A program made the translations under genes and the position numbers. The notes beneath the pieces are model-generated. The model ran no database searches. It saw nothing but the letters and a program-made list of their open reading frames with translations, and was not told the origin of the DNA. DNA of 64,000 nt from Xanthostigma xanthostigma. Its lineage: Eukaryota > Arthropoda > Insecta > Raphidioptera > Raphidiidae. The stretch is taken from NCBI GenBank assembly GCA_963575645.1, contig OY754466.1, positions 18,764,001 to 18,828,000 of the forward strand, given 5' to 3'. Each line of letters opens with the position of its first letter. Position 1 is the first letter of the stretch. Below, one piece after another: positions 1 to 11,157 of this stretch.

Positions 1-176
1 ATATTTAATAATACATCACTTAAATTTTAGTAGCTGTCAAACTTGGGCCGATCGTGCTTCTCTATCGCTTATACTGCGCTCTCGCTTGCACGCACAGGAT
101 CAGGCGGAACGTTACGGCGTTACACTTTTTCGTGCGTACAGCTGGAGTTTCATCAATTTATAAGACGTTATCACGT
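1..176 (-). mobile_element. M1-family MITE, cut by the window edge
   Basis: The sequence is the reverse complement of the elements at 13456-13651 and 61481-61651. It ends in the shared terminus GACGTTATCACGTC and contains the shared core with TCTCTATCGCTTATACTGCG and AGGCGGAACGTTAC. The other end lies outside the window. Confidence 0.8.
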
Positions 177-242
177 CAAAAATAAATCGATTAAATGACT
201 TGCGTTTTTCTCGAAACTATGTTTTATAAAATACTAAAACTA

Positions 243-403
243 ATGGCGTTTACGGCATCGAGAACTGCCATGGGGCACGGCAGGCTGAATAGGTAATTAT
301 TGGTTCAATAATTATATCCAAACAATAAACACATTTCTTTAAACAGTAGTTACCCATTCAGCCTGCTCTGCCCCGGGGCAGTTCTCGATGCCGAAAACGC
401 CAT
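243..403. repeat. Fold-back MITE with about 55-bp arms
   Basis: The left arm (ATGGCGTTTACGGCATCGAG) is repeated inverted at the right end (CTCGATGCCGAAAACGCCAT), and the match continues through the GCAGGCTGAAT core. The arms flank an AT-rich loop. I see no coding potential and no certain target duplication. Confidence 0.8.
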
Positions 404-1130
404 AAGCGATTATTAATTTAGCGCCTTTTTTTTAAACATTTGAGAGATAAAAAGATTTTTTATAATTACTGTAATAAATTCAAAGACAATTTCAATGTTG
501 AAATTTATTAAAAAAAAATGTAAGTATTGTCAACTGTTGGCAATAATTAACGTCGGTTTATTCTGAACAAATTTTTGTGTTTGTCTGATTTTCATGTGCA
601 TAAAATATGTGGAGTCTTTAACAAATAAAAAATAAGTGTTTTTTAGTCTAACAGTTACTATATTAGAAGGCCTAATTAAAAATAAGTTAAATGTGATTGG
701 CAAAATGTTAGCTGTAATGAATAATTATAAAATATAAAAAACACTATTAGATTTTTCTTGTAGCTGGGAAAGTCTTTAAACAAAATGTCCGTAACATGTA
801 TTATGATTGTTGTGAGAATTTTTAGTCAATATCGTAATTTGTAAGTATTATACACAAGTTATTAATTATTACGAATGATTATTACATTCAAATGTGAGTA
901 ATTTTGTGCTATTTTTTATTGTAGATGCATTTTTTATTTTGTATTTTTAGTTTATGCATATTTTAATTTAACATTTTTGTTAATGATTTATTTTGAAAAT
1001 TATTTTAACAAATTCAGTACCAAAACATTTTATAGCCACTTTTATAAAAAAAAAATGTTTATCATCATTATAACAGTTTTAAAAATAAACATGTCATATT
1101 ATGTATGGAATTTTAGTATTTTTTCATGAC
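404..1130. other. AT-rich intergenic sequence, nothing recognised
   Basis: No open frame, splice-bounded exon or clear repeat is visible; only homopolymer A and T runs. Confidence 0.6.
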
Positions 1131-1540
1131 TTAAGAGCGAGTACACATTAGGCGTCCGGCGTTGCGTTTGACGCGCGTTGGTAGCATACATACACCGCGC
1201 ATTGCCGGCGTTCGACGAGCGTTAGTAGGGTGAGTATACTGTATACTTATGGCTCACTCAGTTCGGAAATGATCGTTCTCCATTTTCGTCAACGTGCGTC
1301 CACTCCAGAGAAGTCCACTCTTTACGAAAGCGCGCGTTCGAATGTACGACAAAACGGTTGCTCATGTATCTTGAAGCGCGCGGCTAACGCCTGCGCAACG
1401 CGCGTTCTAACCAAAATCTGTAAACGCGCGCTTGGCTCAAAGCGCGCGTTTGCATGTGTACACTTCAATCAGACCTCGTAGTTCTTACAACGCGCGTTAC
1501 CAAAGCGCGCGCTTCAAAACGCCTGTGTACCTGCTCGTAA
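1131..1540. mobile_element. CpG-rich MITE with about 24-bp inverted ends
   Basis: The left end TTAAGAGCGAGTACACATTA and the right end (reverse complement TTACGAGCAGGTACACAGGC) match with a few differences. The interior is much richer in CG and in the word CGCGCG than the flanks, with AACGCGCGTT repeated several times. The flanking TAA would fit a PIF/Harbinger-type target, but this is not certain. The open frames inside are by-products of the CG-rich repeats. Confidence 0.55.
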
Positions 1541-1554
1541 GAACAAAATGGATA

Positions 1555-3340
1555 CCAAAAGTCACGGAACCTCTCCATTACATTTGCGCTGTATCACTTA
1601 CCGTTTCAAAAATAGACCCTTTCGAAGTGATTCTCAGGAATTGAATACGTTTCAAATTCAGTATGTTGACAGAAAACAACATTCTAAATAATAATAATAA
1701 AAATTCAATGAGCACACCCAGATGTCTGTATTTATTGCCGTTTCAGAGATAGAGCCATTCAAAAAATTGAGTAAATTAAAAACACCTTTAAAAGGCCGCC
1801 GAACGCAAACTTAAGCTTATATTTGAATTTAAAACGTCATTGTCTATTAGTCCAAAGCTCTCTAAGCCGTTAGAAACCAAAAAACTAAATTCTCAATTTT
1901 GAGGAAAATCGAGATTTTTTTTAGGCTGTGTGCACGAAGCCTATTAGCGCCGCTAGTGGGTAATAGAGAATTATTGAACTAACTTTTTATGGAAATCGCG
2001 ACTATAGGCTGTGTGCACGAAGCCTATTAGCGCCGCTAGTGGGTAATAGAGAATGATTGAACTAACTTTTTATAGAAATCGCGACATGTTTCTAAGGTGA
2101 TAAATCAAAACTTTAGTTGGCCATGTTGTGTAAAAAAAAATGTAATAAGGAAAACTGATGTTAATTTGTTTACACTGACAGCGGAACGTCAAATTAGAGC
2201 GTCAATGGTCTTTATTTTACTTTAATCGCCATCAGCGCAACAGCCCGGAATACAACAAGCATTTCCAGATCGCTTAGTTTTCCTGTTTTCTTTGTAATTA
2301 AAAAACTTCATAAAATTATAATTATTTTCACTTTTAATAAACATTGCTCACTGACATACGGAAAACTGGAGTTCGAAGTTTCCCCTAGTGCTCACCACAA
2401 ACGCTCGCATCGAAAAATTTGTAACTCCGCCTCCGTGCACATAGCCCAGCTGTGTGAACACGAAAAGTCGAAAATCGTCAAAAAACGAGAATTTTTCCTT
2501 CCTAGTGTTTTTTTGGACAATTTTGGAAAATCTCTCAGATCCAATTCAAATTCGATAGGCTTATAGTTAACAACACGCCGTAGTTACCAAGCCCCTCTGT
2601 TGCTTCGTATCACTTACGGTTTCGAAAATAGACCCGTTCGAAGTGCTTTTCTGGAAAGTCTGGAATACCTATCGGATACATTTCAAATTCTGTGTACTGA
2701 TTGAAAACGACACGCTGAATTCACTGAGCGCACCTGGAGGTCTGTATCTATTACCAGTTCGGAGATAGAGACGTTTGAATGCTGCTTCGGTATTTAAACA
2801 CTTTTCAAATGGCCACAGAACCAAAAGCTGAGCTTTTTTTTATATTCACAGTATCATTTCCTGTTAGTATAGCCATGTAGACACGACAAGTGAGTTATTA
2901 GAAAAAGTTGAAAATTGTCAAAAAATGAGATTTTTCCTTACCTACAAGCTTAGTGTTTTTTTGGACAATTTGGGAACATCTCTCGGATCCTATTCAAATT
3001 TGGTACGCTTATAGAAAATGACACGCTGAATTCAACGAGCCCATCTGTTGCGCTGTATCAGTTCCATGGCTGTATCACTTACAGTTTTGGAGATAGACCC
3101 ACTCGAAGTGAATTTCAGGTAAGCCTGGAATACGCGTCAGATACTTTTCAAATTCGGTGTGCCGACTGAAAACGACATTCTAAATTCATCGAGCACACCC
3201 GTAGGTCTGTATTTATTACCGTTTCGGAGATAGTGACTTAAAACATTTCCGTAAATTGAAAACATCAGACCACAGATCGCAAATTTGAGCTTATTTTTAA
3301 AAAATTGAGTTTTTTAAAAATGTCAAAACACTCCAAAAAT
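1555..3340. repeat. Degenerate satellite, three units of about 400 bp (a fourth piece at 3775-3900)
   Basis: Recurrent phrases mark diverged units in the same order: GTATCACTTACGGTTTCGAA, then AGACCCTTTCGAAGTG, a 'gaatac...atacrtttcaaattc' stretch, 'gaaaacgacacgctgaattcactgagcgcaccc', and 'gtctgtatttattaccgtttcggagatag'. Units start near 1555, 2540 and 2965. A partial unit at 3775-3900 follows the MITE at 3411-3737, so that MITE inserted into the array. No coding function is seen. Confidence 0.7.
1922..2085 (+). repeat. Two-copy tandem repeat, period 83 bp
   Basis: Two near-identical copies beginning TAGGCTGTGTGCACGAAGCC lie head to tail, differing at only a few positions. The high identity suggests a recent duplication inside the older satellite. 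Confidence 0.9.
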
Positions 3341-3410
3341 CAACAATTGTTGCTGCCTTATTGCCACTGTCATATTGCTACTACCTTATTGCCGCTGCCT
3401 TTTTGTTTAT

Positions 3411-3737
3411 AAAGTGTAACTTTTATTCTATCGCCCCGAATTTTTCTGGCCGTCTGTTGCATGTCGCATTACAGGCGGCCGCGGAGTAGGGGTAAAGTGA
3501 AAGGCGTTCGGAGTAGGCGCTCGGTAGAGCAGCCAAGGCCAATATGGCGGCGCCCATGGTTAGCATCAGCTGACCGTGTAGTATGTATAACACATAGTCA
3601 GTCTGTCATGCAGGCAAGTGCTGTACAGTGTTTACATGTTTTTATTCGTGTATTCATGTGAATATTGTTGTTTATAATTAATCGTGATGGATAAGTGTCT
3701 ACAATCCAACGCCTACAATCCAATTAAAGTTTCACTT
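3411..3737. mobile_element. MITE with AAGTGAAACTTTTATT-type inverted ends, copy 1
   Basis: The ends AAAGTGTAACTTTTATT and TTAAAGTTTCACTT are inverted copies. The 327-bp body is nearly identical to 21539-21865, including a GCATGTCGCATTACAGGCGG segment. Both copies also share GCGTCGTG just after the right end. The open frame it carries is the same in both copies and is part of the repeat, not a gene. Confidence 0.8.
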
Positions 3738-3889
3738 GCGTCGTGGTTTCTTAAAACCACACAACTGTTTTTTTGGATAGTCTCTCGGATCCAGTTGAAA
3801 TTCGGTAGGCTTATAGAAAATGACACGCTGAAGTCACCAAACCCCTTCATTGCGCTGTATCACTTATCATTTCGAAGAGACCCTTTCGA

Positions 3890-3935
3890 GAGAGAGAGAT
3901 TGTAAATTATAAACGCTCAACAGCTGAGGCCATCA
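3890..3935 (+). repeat. Dispersed 40-bp motif, copy 1
   Basis: Contains a version of the word TAGACGCTTGACAACTGAGG preceded by a GAGATTGTAAATTATA-like stretch and followed by a GCCATCAGCG-like stretch. Related copies lie near 6640, 35930, 37850, 41527 and 59755. Confidence 0.6.
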
Positions 3936-4360
3936 GCGTCGAGACCCTTTCGAAGTAACAAATTATGTTACGGTGTTGGTAAATAGATTTAAGCCTAGCA
4001 TGGCCCACTACTATGCGCCTAGGCTTATTGACAAAAAAAAAAACGAGTTTCACTATAATTTTCTTTATTTCCACTTATTCTTTTTTTCAAAAATATTTGC
4101 ATAAAATATTTTACAATGATGGCAAACAGATACACCAAATTTCCTAGACTTCTTTTTTTAAGCTTATTACTAAACAATAGAATAAATGCAAAACAACAAT
4201 ACCAATGTAAAAACAAAACAATAGGTACCTGTAATAAAATTTTTGCTAATTGGAAATGGAATCAGAATCCCTACTTTTTGTGATTTATGAAAGATTCAAA
4301 ATACTCAATAAAATATTCAAAAAAAACCTTTTAAGTTAAACGACTTTATTGTACGATCGA

Positions 4361-4522
4361 AAGCTAGAAAATAATTGTGGGTCAGCCGTCTGGAGCTTTG
4401 ATTAGACTAAAATACTAAGCTCAAAGAAAACAGTAAAACAGAATAAAGTTTTACATTAGATACGATTTTATTTCAGTCTGATAAAAGATCCAGGTGGCTG
4501 ACTCACAATTATTTTCTAGCTT
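4361..4522. repeat. Fold-back MITE, about 35-bp arms
   Basis: AAGCTAGAAAATAATTGTGG at the left is mirrored by CACAATTATTTTCTAGCTTT at the right, and the homology runs on through GTCAGCC and CTGGA. No coding content. Confidence 0.8.
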
Positions 4523-4654
4523 TTAGTACATCATCGATTTTCCAATAAAACCGTTCAACTTGTTTTTGTACATATTTAATTTTTAAGTTTTTAGTGTGCT
4601 TTATTTGTTTAGTCCGATTTTATTACATTTATCCGATCCACTGAAACGCAGTTA

Positions 4655-4994
4655 TCTATACTAATATATAAAGCTGAAGAGTTTGTTTGTTTGGTTGAAC
4701 GCGCTAATCTCAGGAACTACTGGTTCGAATTGAATTTTTTTTTTTGTTGGATAGCCCATTTATCAAGGAAGGCTATAGGCTAAATAATATCATGTTACGA
4801 CCAATAGGAGCGGAGCATCAATGAAAAATGTAATTCAAAATTTGTTCGTCCGACAAAAACTTTTGAACGGTAACTCCGATCATCATGAAATTTGGACACA
4901 ACATTCATCTCGGCAAACTAAGAGGAATGTGCGTACTCATTTCCCCCCCCCATTCGTTCTTTTGCACCCGGGTGACACCGGGCGGGACCGCTAG
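4655..4994 (+). mobile_element. Non-autonomous Helitron
   Basis: It begins TCTATACTAATATATAAAGC and ends GGGCGGGACCGCTAG. An A precedes it and a T follows, as expected for Helitron insertion between A and T. A CG-rich palindrome (CACCCGGGTG) lies just before the CTAG end. The 5' block with GAACGCGCTAATCTCAGGAA is typical of insect Helitron families. No Rep/helicase remains. Confidence 0.75.
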
Positions 4995-5033
4995 TAGTTT
5001 AATAACAGGTGTTTTAAGCGTGTCTCGTTATTG

Positions 5034-5300
5034 CAAGGCGGTCGTCTTTGGAACTACGCACATGTGCAAAATTTCAACCCAGTCAGTTAACGGGAAAGTG
5101 AGTGAAAATTGAAAAGTGCGACTTTCACTTGGTCGGTCAGCTAGTTACCATTATATTGTATTGTCGTCAGAACTGTACTTGTGTACAGAATTTCAACTCA
5201 ATTAGATAACCGTATAATGGAAAGTAAATCGGTCGCCAGATTTGAAAAAAAAAGTCATATACAGAACGTGAAGTTAAATAAAACCGTCTTACAACTGACA
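5034..5300 (+). repeat. Two adjoining copies of a dispersed repeat tail
   Basis: Both halves carry 'gaact-acncacntgtgcaaaatttcaaccca...taacgggaaagtg' style sequence. The second ends with GTGAAGTTAAATAAAACC. A third copy lies at 46265-46410 and ends GGTGAAACTAAATAAAAGC. The shared ending suggests the 3' tail of a retroposon or of another element. The interval 5100-5155 contains a GGTCAGCTAG end like that of Helitrons. Confidence 0.5.
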
Positions 5301-7684
5301 AGGAAGTTCTGAAAAAAACTTGAAATCGGAACCTTACTTACAACGGCATTACAAAACATACATGTACGGAGGTGTTATTCAAGGCTGTTTTTCATTGCAA
5401 TGGCATTATTGCTTTGCATTGCCGCACAGTCACTATATTCTGTCCGTTTACAGTCTCACATACTACAACAATGGCAAAAAAAAAACAAAACAAATCGTTC
5501 TGAAATCGTACCCACATTGAAATGATTCAAATCGGTTGTCCAATGTCTAACTAAGAAAGCTATTATGAATGACGAAAACATTTTTGTAATATCTTTTAAA
5601 ACAACAAGGTTGTGTTACTTCAAATTTTAAGTTTGACATTCTCCGCACTGTGCCTTTCTCAGTACGGATGACGTCACGCAGCACAAGTGTTATATTTGTA
5701 TTAACTAAGAACATAGCAAGTCTTGAAAGCAAAACACAATAAACATTTGAATAAATGTAAAAATTAATGTAGTCAATCTGAATACAGGCTGATTTTTAAG
5801 TTTATTCTGTTTTTTTTAACTCCAGAGGTAAAGCGTTTGTGAGCGTTGTGCCAATTGTTTGATATCAAGCGCTTTGATGTCAGCGCTTACAGAATCAACT
5901 TAAACACTAAAAACACCGCTTGGCAGCGCTGAAAGCGTGTAAGCGCCCAAAACGAATTCACCTATAGTAACAGATATTTTGCAGGGTACAATTTTTTAGA
6001 TACACATTGCCATTTAGAGATGGCAGCACAATGTCAGTTCAACAAGATGACGTGTAAGCGTCTTTTTAGTAAAATCATTTCAATGTACGGAGATAGTACC
6101 CTTTTTTTCTTACAGAACTTTCTTAAAAATGGCCAATGCTTCGTTACAAGCATGGCTAGTGATAATATTACTATATACATATTTTAAAAAGAACAAATGA
6201 TATACGTAGTACATATTATTTACACCGAACAGTGAAATTTGTAAACAAATTCAAATCTGAACAAAATTATTTTGTTTGGTTCAAACAAAAAAAAAACTTT
6301 TAAAACAGTAACAAAGAGTAGATAAGTCTAGCAGCTATAATAACCTTGAAATGTTCGGTCCCTTTAAATTGGCATTGTATAAAGCGGAAAGCATGTAAAA
6401 TATAAAGTTCATAATGTAAAAAAAAAAACAAAGTAAGGTATAATTTACATTTTGAAGCTTGTATACACTTTTCAAAAGAAAATATTTATTGCAAGATAAA
6501 ACGCAAACTGACAAAACATCATATTGATTAATGGTTGCAATCGATAAGTAAAACTACAGACTTATCTCTTACCTTCTCTTAATAAAAGAGAAACGTCAAT
6601 CTTGTCCAATGAAATTATCGGACCGAACTACATAAATCGACAACAGAGGTCATAAGCGTCTCTGAATGTCACATTTAAATGGGGGAAGTCGGTAAATAAG
6701 AATGCAAACTTCCAACTATCGTTTCTCTCTTTTAAAAATTCTAGGATTTTGAGAAACGCTAAGAAAACTATGTTATTGTTTGAATGTGGCTACTGTTGAT
6801 TTGTGAAATCAGTTATTCGCTTTTTGTTTAAAAATGAGCTTTTGCAAACATGTACTGTCCCTCGTTAAAACTTATCTACTCGAGTACAATTAAAAATTAT
6901 TAAAAAATACGCACGTCACCGTCTACAATTTTTGAATTTAGAGATAATCATGCATACAATTCTTTATGTACATCGTTAATCAATAAACATTCTAACGTCA
7001 TCGATTACATCATTACTATGACGTCAATTGGCAGTGATAAAAATACATACATATCATCTTTTTTGGGCAGTTTCAATGCAATATTAATAGGATTTGTCAA
7101 ATTAAGTAACTCCAGAGAAATTAAATTAAAACAAAAAATATAGTGTAGACTTGCATTACGCTTTACGTAAGCATTAAATTAACAAATGAAAAATCCAAAC
7201 TTGAAATCAATCATTGCCGAAAAAACTTACTATAATTACTAGAACTATGCTTAAAGCTTAACCAATTCAAGGTTATGTGAGCTCTGAAACAATTTTATCC
7301 CTACAGTCAAATCAAAATGACAGAGCAATGACATTAACAGTTCAAGGCCCATCTGCGCATGCGTCGTGACAGTTTCTTACTTGACTTGTTCTAGTATAGC
7401 CATAAACTCGTTGAATTACGTTTTACACAATTATAAAAGGGTAGTATTTAAACGAGTGACTGTAAATTACAATTTTGGGTGACAAAAATAATCAATTTGG
7501 GTTACTGTATTACTAAGTGAGCGACTGACTGCGCGTGACGAGAAATCAACAGAACAGCAACTTACAAACATCCATTTAAGTTACTTAAAATACAAAATGG
7601 GAAACTTCATAATATTTGAGCGATCTAATATTTGTTTTTTCAAAATTTGGCAAATGATTTATTTATTCTGAGCGGCATTTTGTT
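5301..7684. other. AT-rich intergenic sequence with one short mariner-type end
   Basis: No gene is visible. Position 5785-5822 matches the left end of the TA-flanked element at 44385 (TGATTTTTAAGTTTATTCTG) and follows a TA. A weak copy of the dispersed 40-bp motif lies near 6640. The rest shows nothing I can support. Confidence 0.5.
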
Positions 7685-7797
7685 AATAGTTAATTGTTTG
7701 AATAGAACTGCGTTTTCTAAAAAATAAATATTTAATTGACTGTCAATTAAATATACATTTTTTAGAAAACGCAGTTCTATTCAAACAATTAACTATT
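7685..7797. repeat. Near-perfect palindrome, 56-bp arms
   Basis: The left arm contains GTTAATTGTTTGAATAGAAC and the right arm its exact complement; the centre is AATTGACTGTCAATT. There is essentially no loop, so the transcript or single strand would fold into one long stem. The right end abuts the tandem repeat that starts at 7801. Confidence 0.9.
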
Positions 7798-7800
7798 TAA

Positions 7801-8019
7801 TTCGCATACCCCGTTATCGTTCACCCCGGAATTGTTTTTTTAAAAACTCCACACTTGCCCCTTCCCGTTTCACTGCGAGACAATTCGCATACCCCTTTAT
7901 CGTTCATCCCGAAATTACAATTCGCATACCCGTTTATCGTTCACCCCGGAATAATTTTTTTAAAAACTCCACCTTTGCCCCATCGCGTTTCACTGCGAGA
8001 TAATTCGCATACCCCTTTA
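7801..8019 (+). repeat. Tandem repeat, 120-bp period
   Basis: TTCGCATACCCCGTTATCGT recurs at 7801, 7884, 7921 and 8004, giving an 83 + 37 bp alternation with a total period of 120. Each long unit contains TTTTTAAAAACTCCACAC and CGTTTCACTGCGAGA. The open frames here are by-products of the repeat. Confidence 0.85.
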
Positions 8020-9692
8020 GTAAAAAAGCGGTGGTTTTCAATCTTCATGAAAATGTGAGTTTTAAGTTGTAGTCTCAAAGTGAAAAAAAAAAAAAAATAA
8101 AAAGTAAAAACAAAAGAAGATATCTGCTTCAAAATTACCGACGGCATTCTAGTCGCTCACTTAGTAATTTAGTCACCAACTATTATTTTAATATCTCAAA
8201 TAGATTATTCACAACCCAATGTTTGTAAGCCCGTTCTGGATTTTATTATTAACCAATATTTGTCGCTAGTTTAGTTATTTTTTCGCTTACTCTATTTCAT
8301 ACCACTCAAGTTATTAAAACAGTATCTCATCATCAGTCACCAAGTTTTTTTTTTATTCGATCGTTTTATAATTCCCCATTATAAAAATCTACCGATTCCA
8401 ATTGTAACCAAAATTATTTGATTGCTATTTTACAAGAAAGTTTGTTTGGATTCAGATGTACTAACAGCTTCAGCACACAATTACAGATTGCTGACACAGC
8501 GTTGATATTTATTAAAAATTATCTATAACTGAAAATCTGTCAATAAATATTTTAACTGCACAAAACCACTGCATCGATGTGACCTGCACATCCGAGCTAA
8601 CATGCCTGTGCTCATGTTTAGCCGAAACCGAAAAGAGCCAACAACCGAATAGAACCAAAACAGAATACAATCGAAAAAGAGTAATATTGGAATCAAATAC
8701 AATCAGAAATGATTTGAATCAGAATGAAATAGAACCGGAACAGAGAAGAATTTGAACGAATATACCATTGAAAATCAATAGAAACAGATTTGAGTATTGA
8801 TCGATTTGAATTGAATAAAGACTTGGAACCAAACAGAATCGGAAACGAAAAGAACTGGCACCCCAAGTGCCAGACTTGAGTTTTTTAGCGGGAAATTTAA
8901 AGATTATTTTAATTTTTTATCGAAATTAAACATTTTTTATCATTAGGGTCTATCTACAAAATAAAAACAGTTCCGAAAATTAGTCAACATCCCTATTCTC
9001 TTTCGTCATCTGCGTAGTTACGATTTTTTGTTTTATAATTGAGAAAAACAAAACAAATGACAAAATTAAACGTTATGCAAAGGTTTCAGTAGGGAATGAT
9101 TTTTTTTCTGGAGCGATTTTAAGATTTAATCTCCACATATTTCAGTCTTTCAATATCGTAATGGCGAAGACTAATCAATATTTTGTACCGATTTTTCCCC
9201 CATCCATCAGGCAATGTTAGCTCCAGAATAGCAGAAATTGCTTACGAGATCTTCATTGCACACTTCAGCATTATAGTTTTTAAGTTGCTACGAATATTAT
9301 AAATTAACAGATATCGGTTTACCTATTTTATATTATAATGAAGATCATTCGCAAAATTCATTTAAAACAAATTTTTACTCTATCACTTTCACTGGAATTT
9401 ATTAGTCGATGTAAATAGTTTTTAAAAATGGCGATCACAATTTCTGTGAACGGTCTTTTGTTTCTCAAAATTAACTTCAGTCAATGAACCTATATTTTCT
9501 AAGAGTGTTTCGAGTTCGTTTTTAAAAAAGAATGTAAACATTCCGTAAGATTATTTACGTTACTATTCAACTATCTACTCATGTAATGAGCAATTTCGAG
9601 AGTTTTTTCGAAACATTCAGTTTAAGGTTCCAGAATTCATATTTCTAAAGAAATGTTGCAGATAATAAATATACATATTACAACAGACAACA
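8020..9692. other. AT-rich sequence downstream of Pcl, purine-rich block at 8620-8870
   Basis: No gene. The block at 8620-8870 is a degenerate purine-rich repeat built on GAAYC/GAACC-like words on the plus strand. The last 300 bases upstream of 9693 are the likely Pcl 3' UTR. Confidence 0.5.
9398..9403 (-). terminator. Candidate Pcl poly(A) signal AATAAA
   Basis: This is the first AATAAA on the minus strand downstream of the Pcl stop. It would give a 3' UTR of about 290 nt. Position is the only support; no cleavage site can be seen. Confidence 0.35.
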
Positions 9693-11157
9693 TCAAGTGA
9701 TGGATTGGCCATGTCCTTCCCACTCCAGAAGATATTGCATCTTACCTTCGGGTCCTAATCGCTTAGCTCTGACTTTGAATTTTTCTCCCGACGCAATCCG
9801 ATTCACGGCACCGAAATAAATATTCACCGAACTTTTCAAATCGTCTATGCTGATGTTCGTATCCGGTTTCGTAGGACTGCTCTGCGTGACCGAAGTAATA
9901 TTTTGATTGACGGTTTTGCCGCTCGAATTTCGACTAGTATCTGGCGCTTTTTCTTGTCGCTGACGCAGTCTCCTGCCGTTCAAAGCGTAGTCGACGCAGT
10001 TAGCTATCGGTTGAACGGCCGATCGAAGATTTCTTTGAGTCCATTCTTTAGCGTCCGGTCGTGTCGGCAATACGCTAGCCGTTTTGCTAGCGGCAACTTG
10101 AACGAGCGAAGCCCTCGTGCGACGATGTCGTCTGCGCTTAACTTCGCCGTTCGGTCCGATGCAAATGTCTTTTTCGCTCAGCTGTCGCTTGAGCGGTCTT
10201 ACTAGCGGCATGACCGGCGTCAGCGACAACGGCAACGACAAACTCTTCGCGCATTCCGTTTTTCTTTTGTCCAACGGAGTACCTGTATCCTCTTTCGAGA
10301 GATTGTGGAACGGATTGTTTTTGCCTTCAAAGTCTTTCGGCGGTGGAATTATAAGATCTAGAGTGCTTTTAGAAGACGTCTCGTCTCCGGAAGTATCACA
10401 AGGCGTGTTTAACTCTACCGAAGTAATATGACTCGTTACGTCTAACCCTGTTGTCGAAAGATTATTTTTGGTCAAATTAGATTTAGTCAATTGATTACTA
10501 ACACTACTACTGATATCGCTCAGCTTGTCATCGAAGTTTTGCAGCACATTGTCGGTATTTAAAATAAAGTCCGAAGACGTTTCCGAGACGACAGACTGCG
10601 TTACGGACGAATTGATGGCAGGTGGCGTCGGTGGTGCCGATACCGAAGTAGGAGGCGTCGGCGGCAGATTCTCTTCTTTTATATTCGATGTTTTCTTCAG
10701 TACTTTTTTTACTTTCTGAGTCCACTTGTCCTTAGGTGTGTTCTCGGTTTCACCTAACTTTTTAACAGTTGTCAATTTGCGTTTCTGTTTTTGTCTGCGC
10801 AAAAGGACCTTATCGCGAACGCCGTTCAGTGTCAGCAAACGCTTACGATGCTGGATTGCCTTCGTTGGGAACGGAACACTTCTTTTGACGAAACCTCCGC
10901 CTTCGAACTCCGATTTAATTAAAACAGACTCGAAACTAATATCTGACGCTTGCTTGATTTCAACGGGGCTCGGACACGGAGATTCGGGCTCTGACTTGAC
11001 TTCGTATTTCCGATATGCCGTGCCCATCATTAGATCGAGCATCGCTGGATCCATGGCTACAACAATCGAAGATTCTATCGGTTCGGACTTAACATGTCCT
11101 GTCCCGGCACTGTCAGCTGCTGCTATAATGTTGGTACTGGTCTGTTGTAATGGTTTA
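9693..11157 (-). CDS. Pcl: Pcl coding exon 6: linker and C-terminal chromo-like domain
   Basis: The acceptor is aatttttcag|T and the last exon is 1465 nt, ending at a stop at 9693-9695. Most of it is low-complexity Ser/Thr/Pro/Lys sequence of the kind seen in this family between the winged helix and the C terminus, including a KRRRHRRTR basic run. The last 31 residues ([15 protein letters not shown], then MQYLLEWEG) match the conserved MTF2_C chromo-like tail, which contacts SUZ12 in vertebrates. The exon is GC-richer than its surroundings. Confidence 0.95.
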
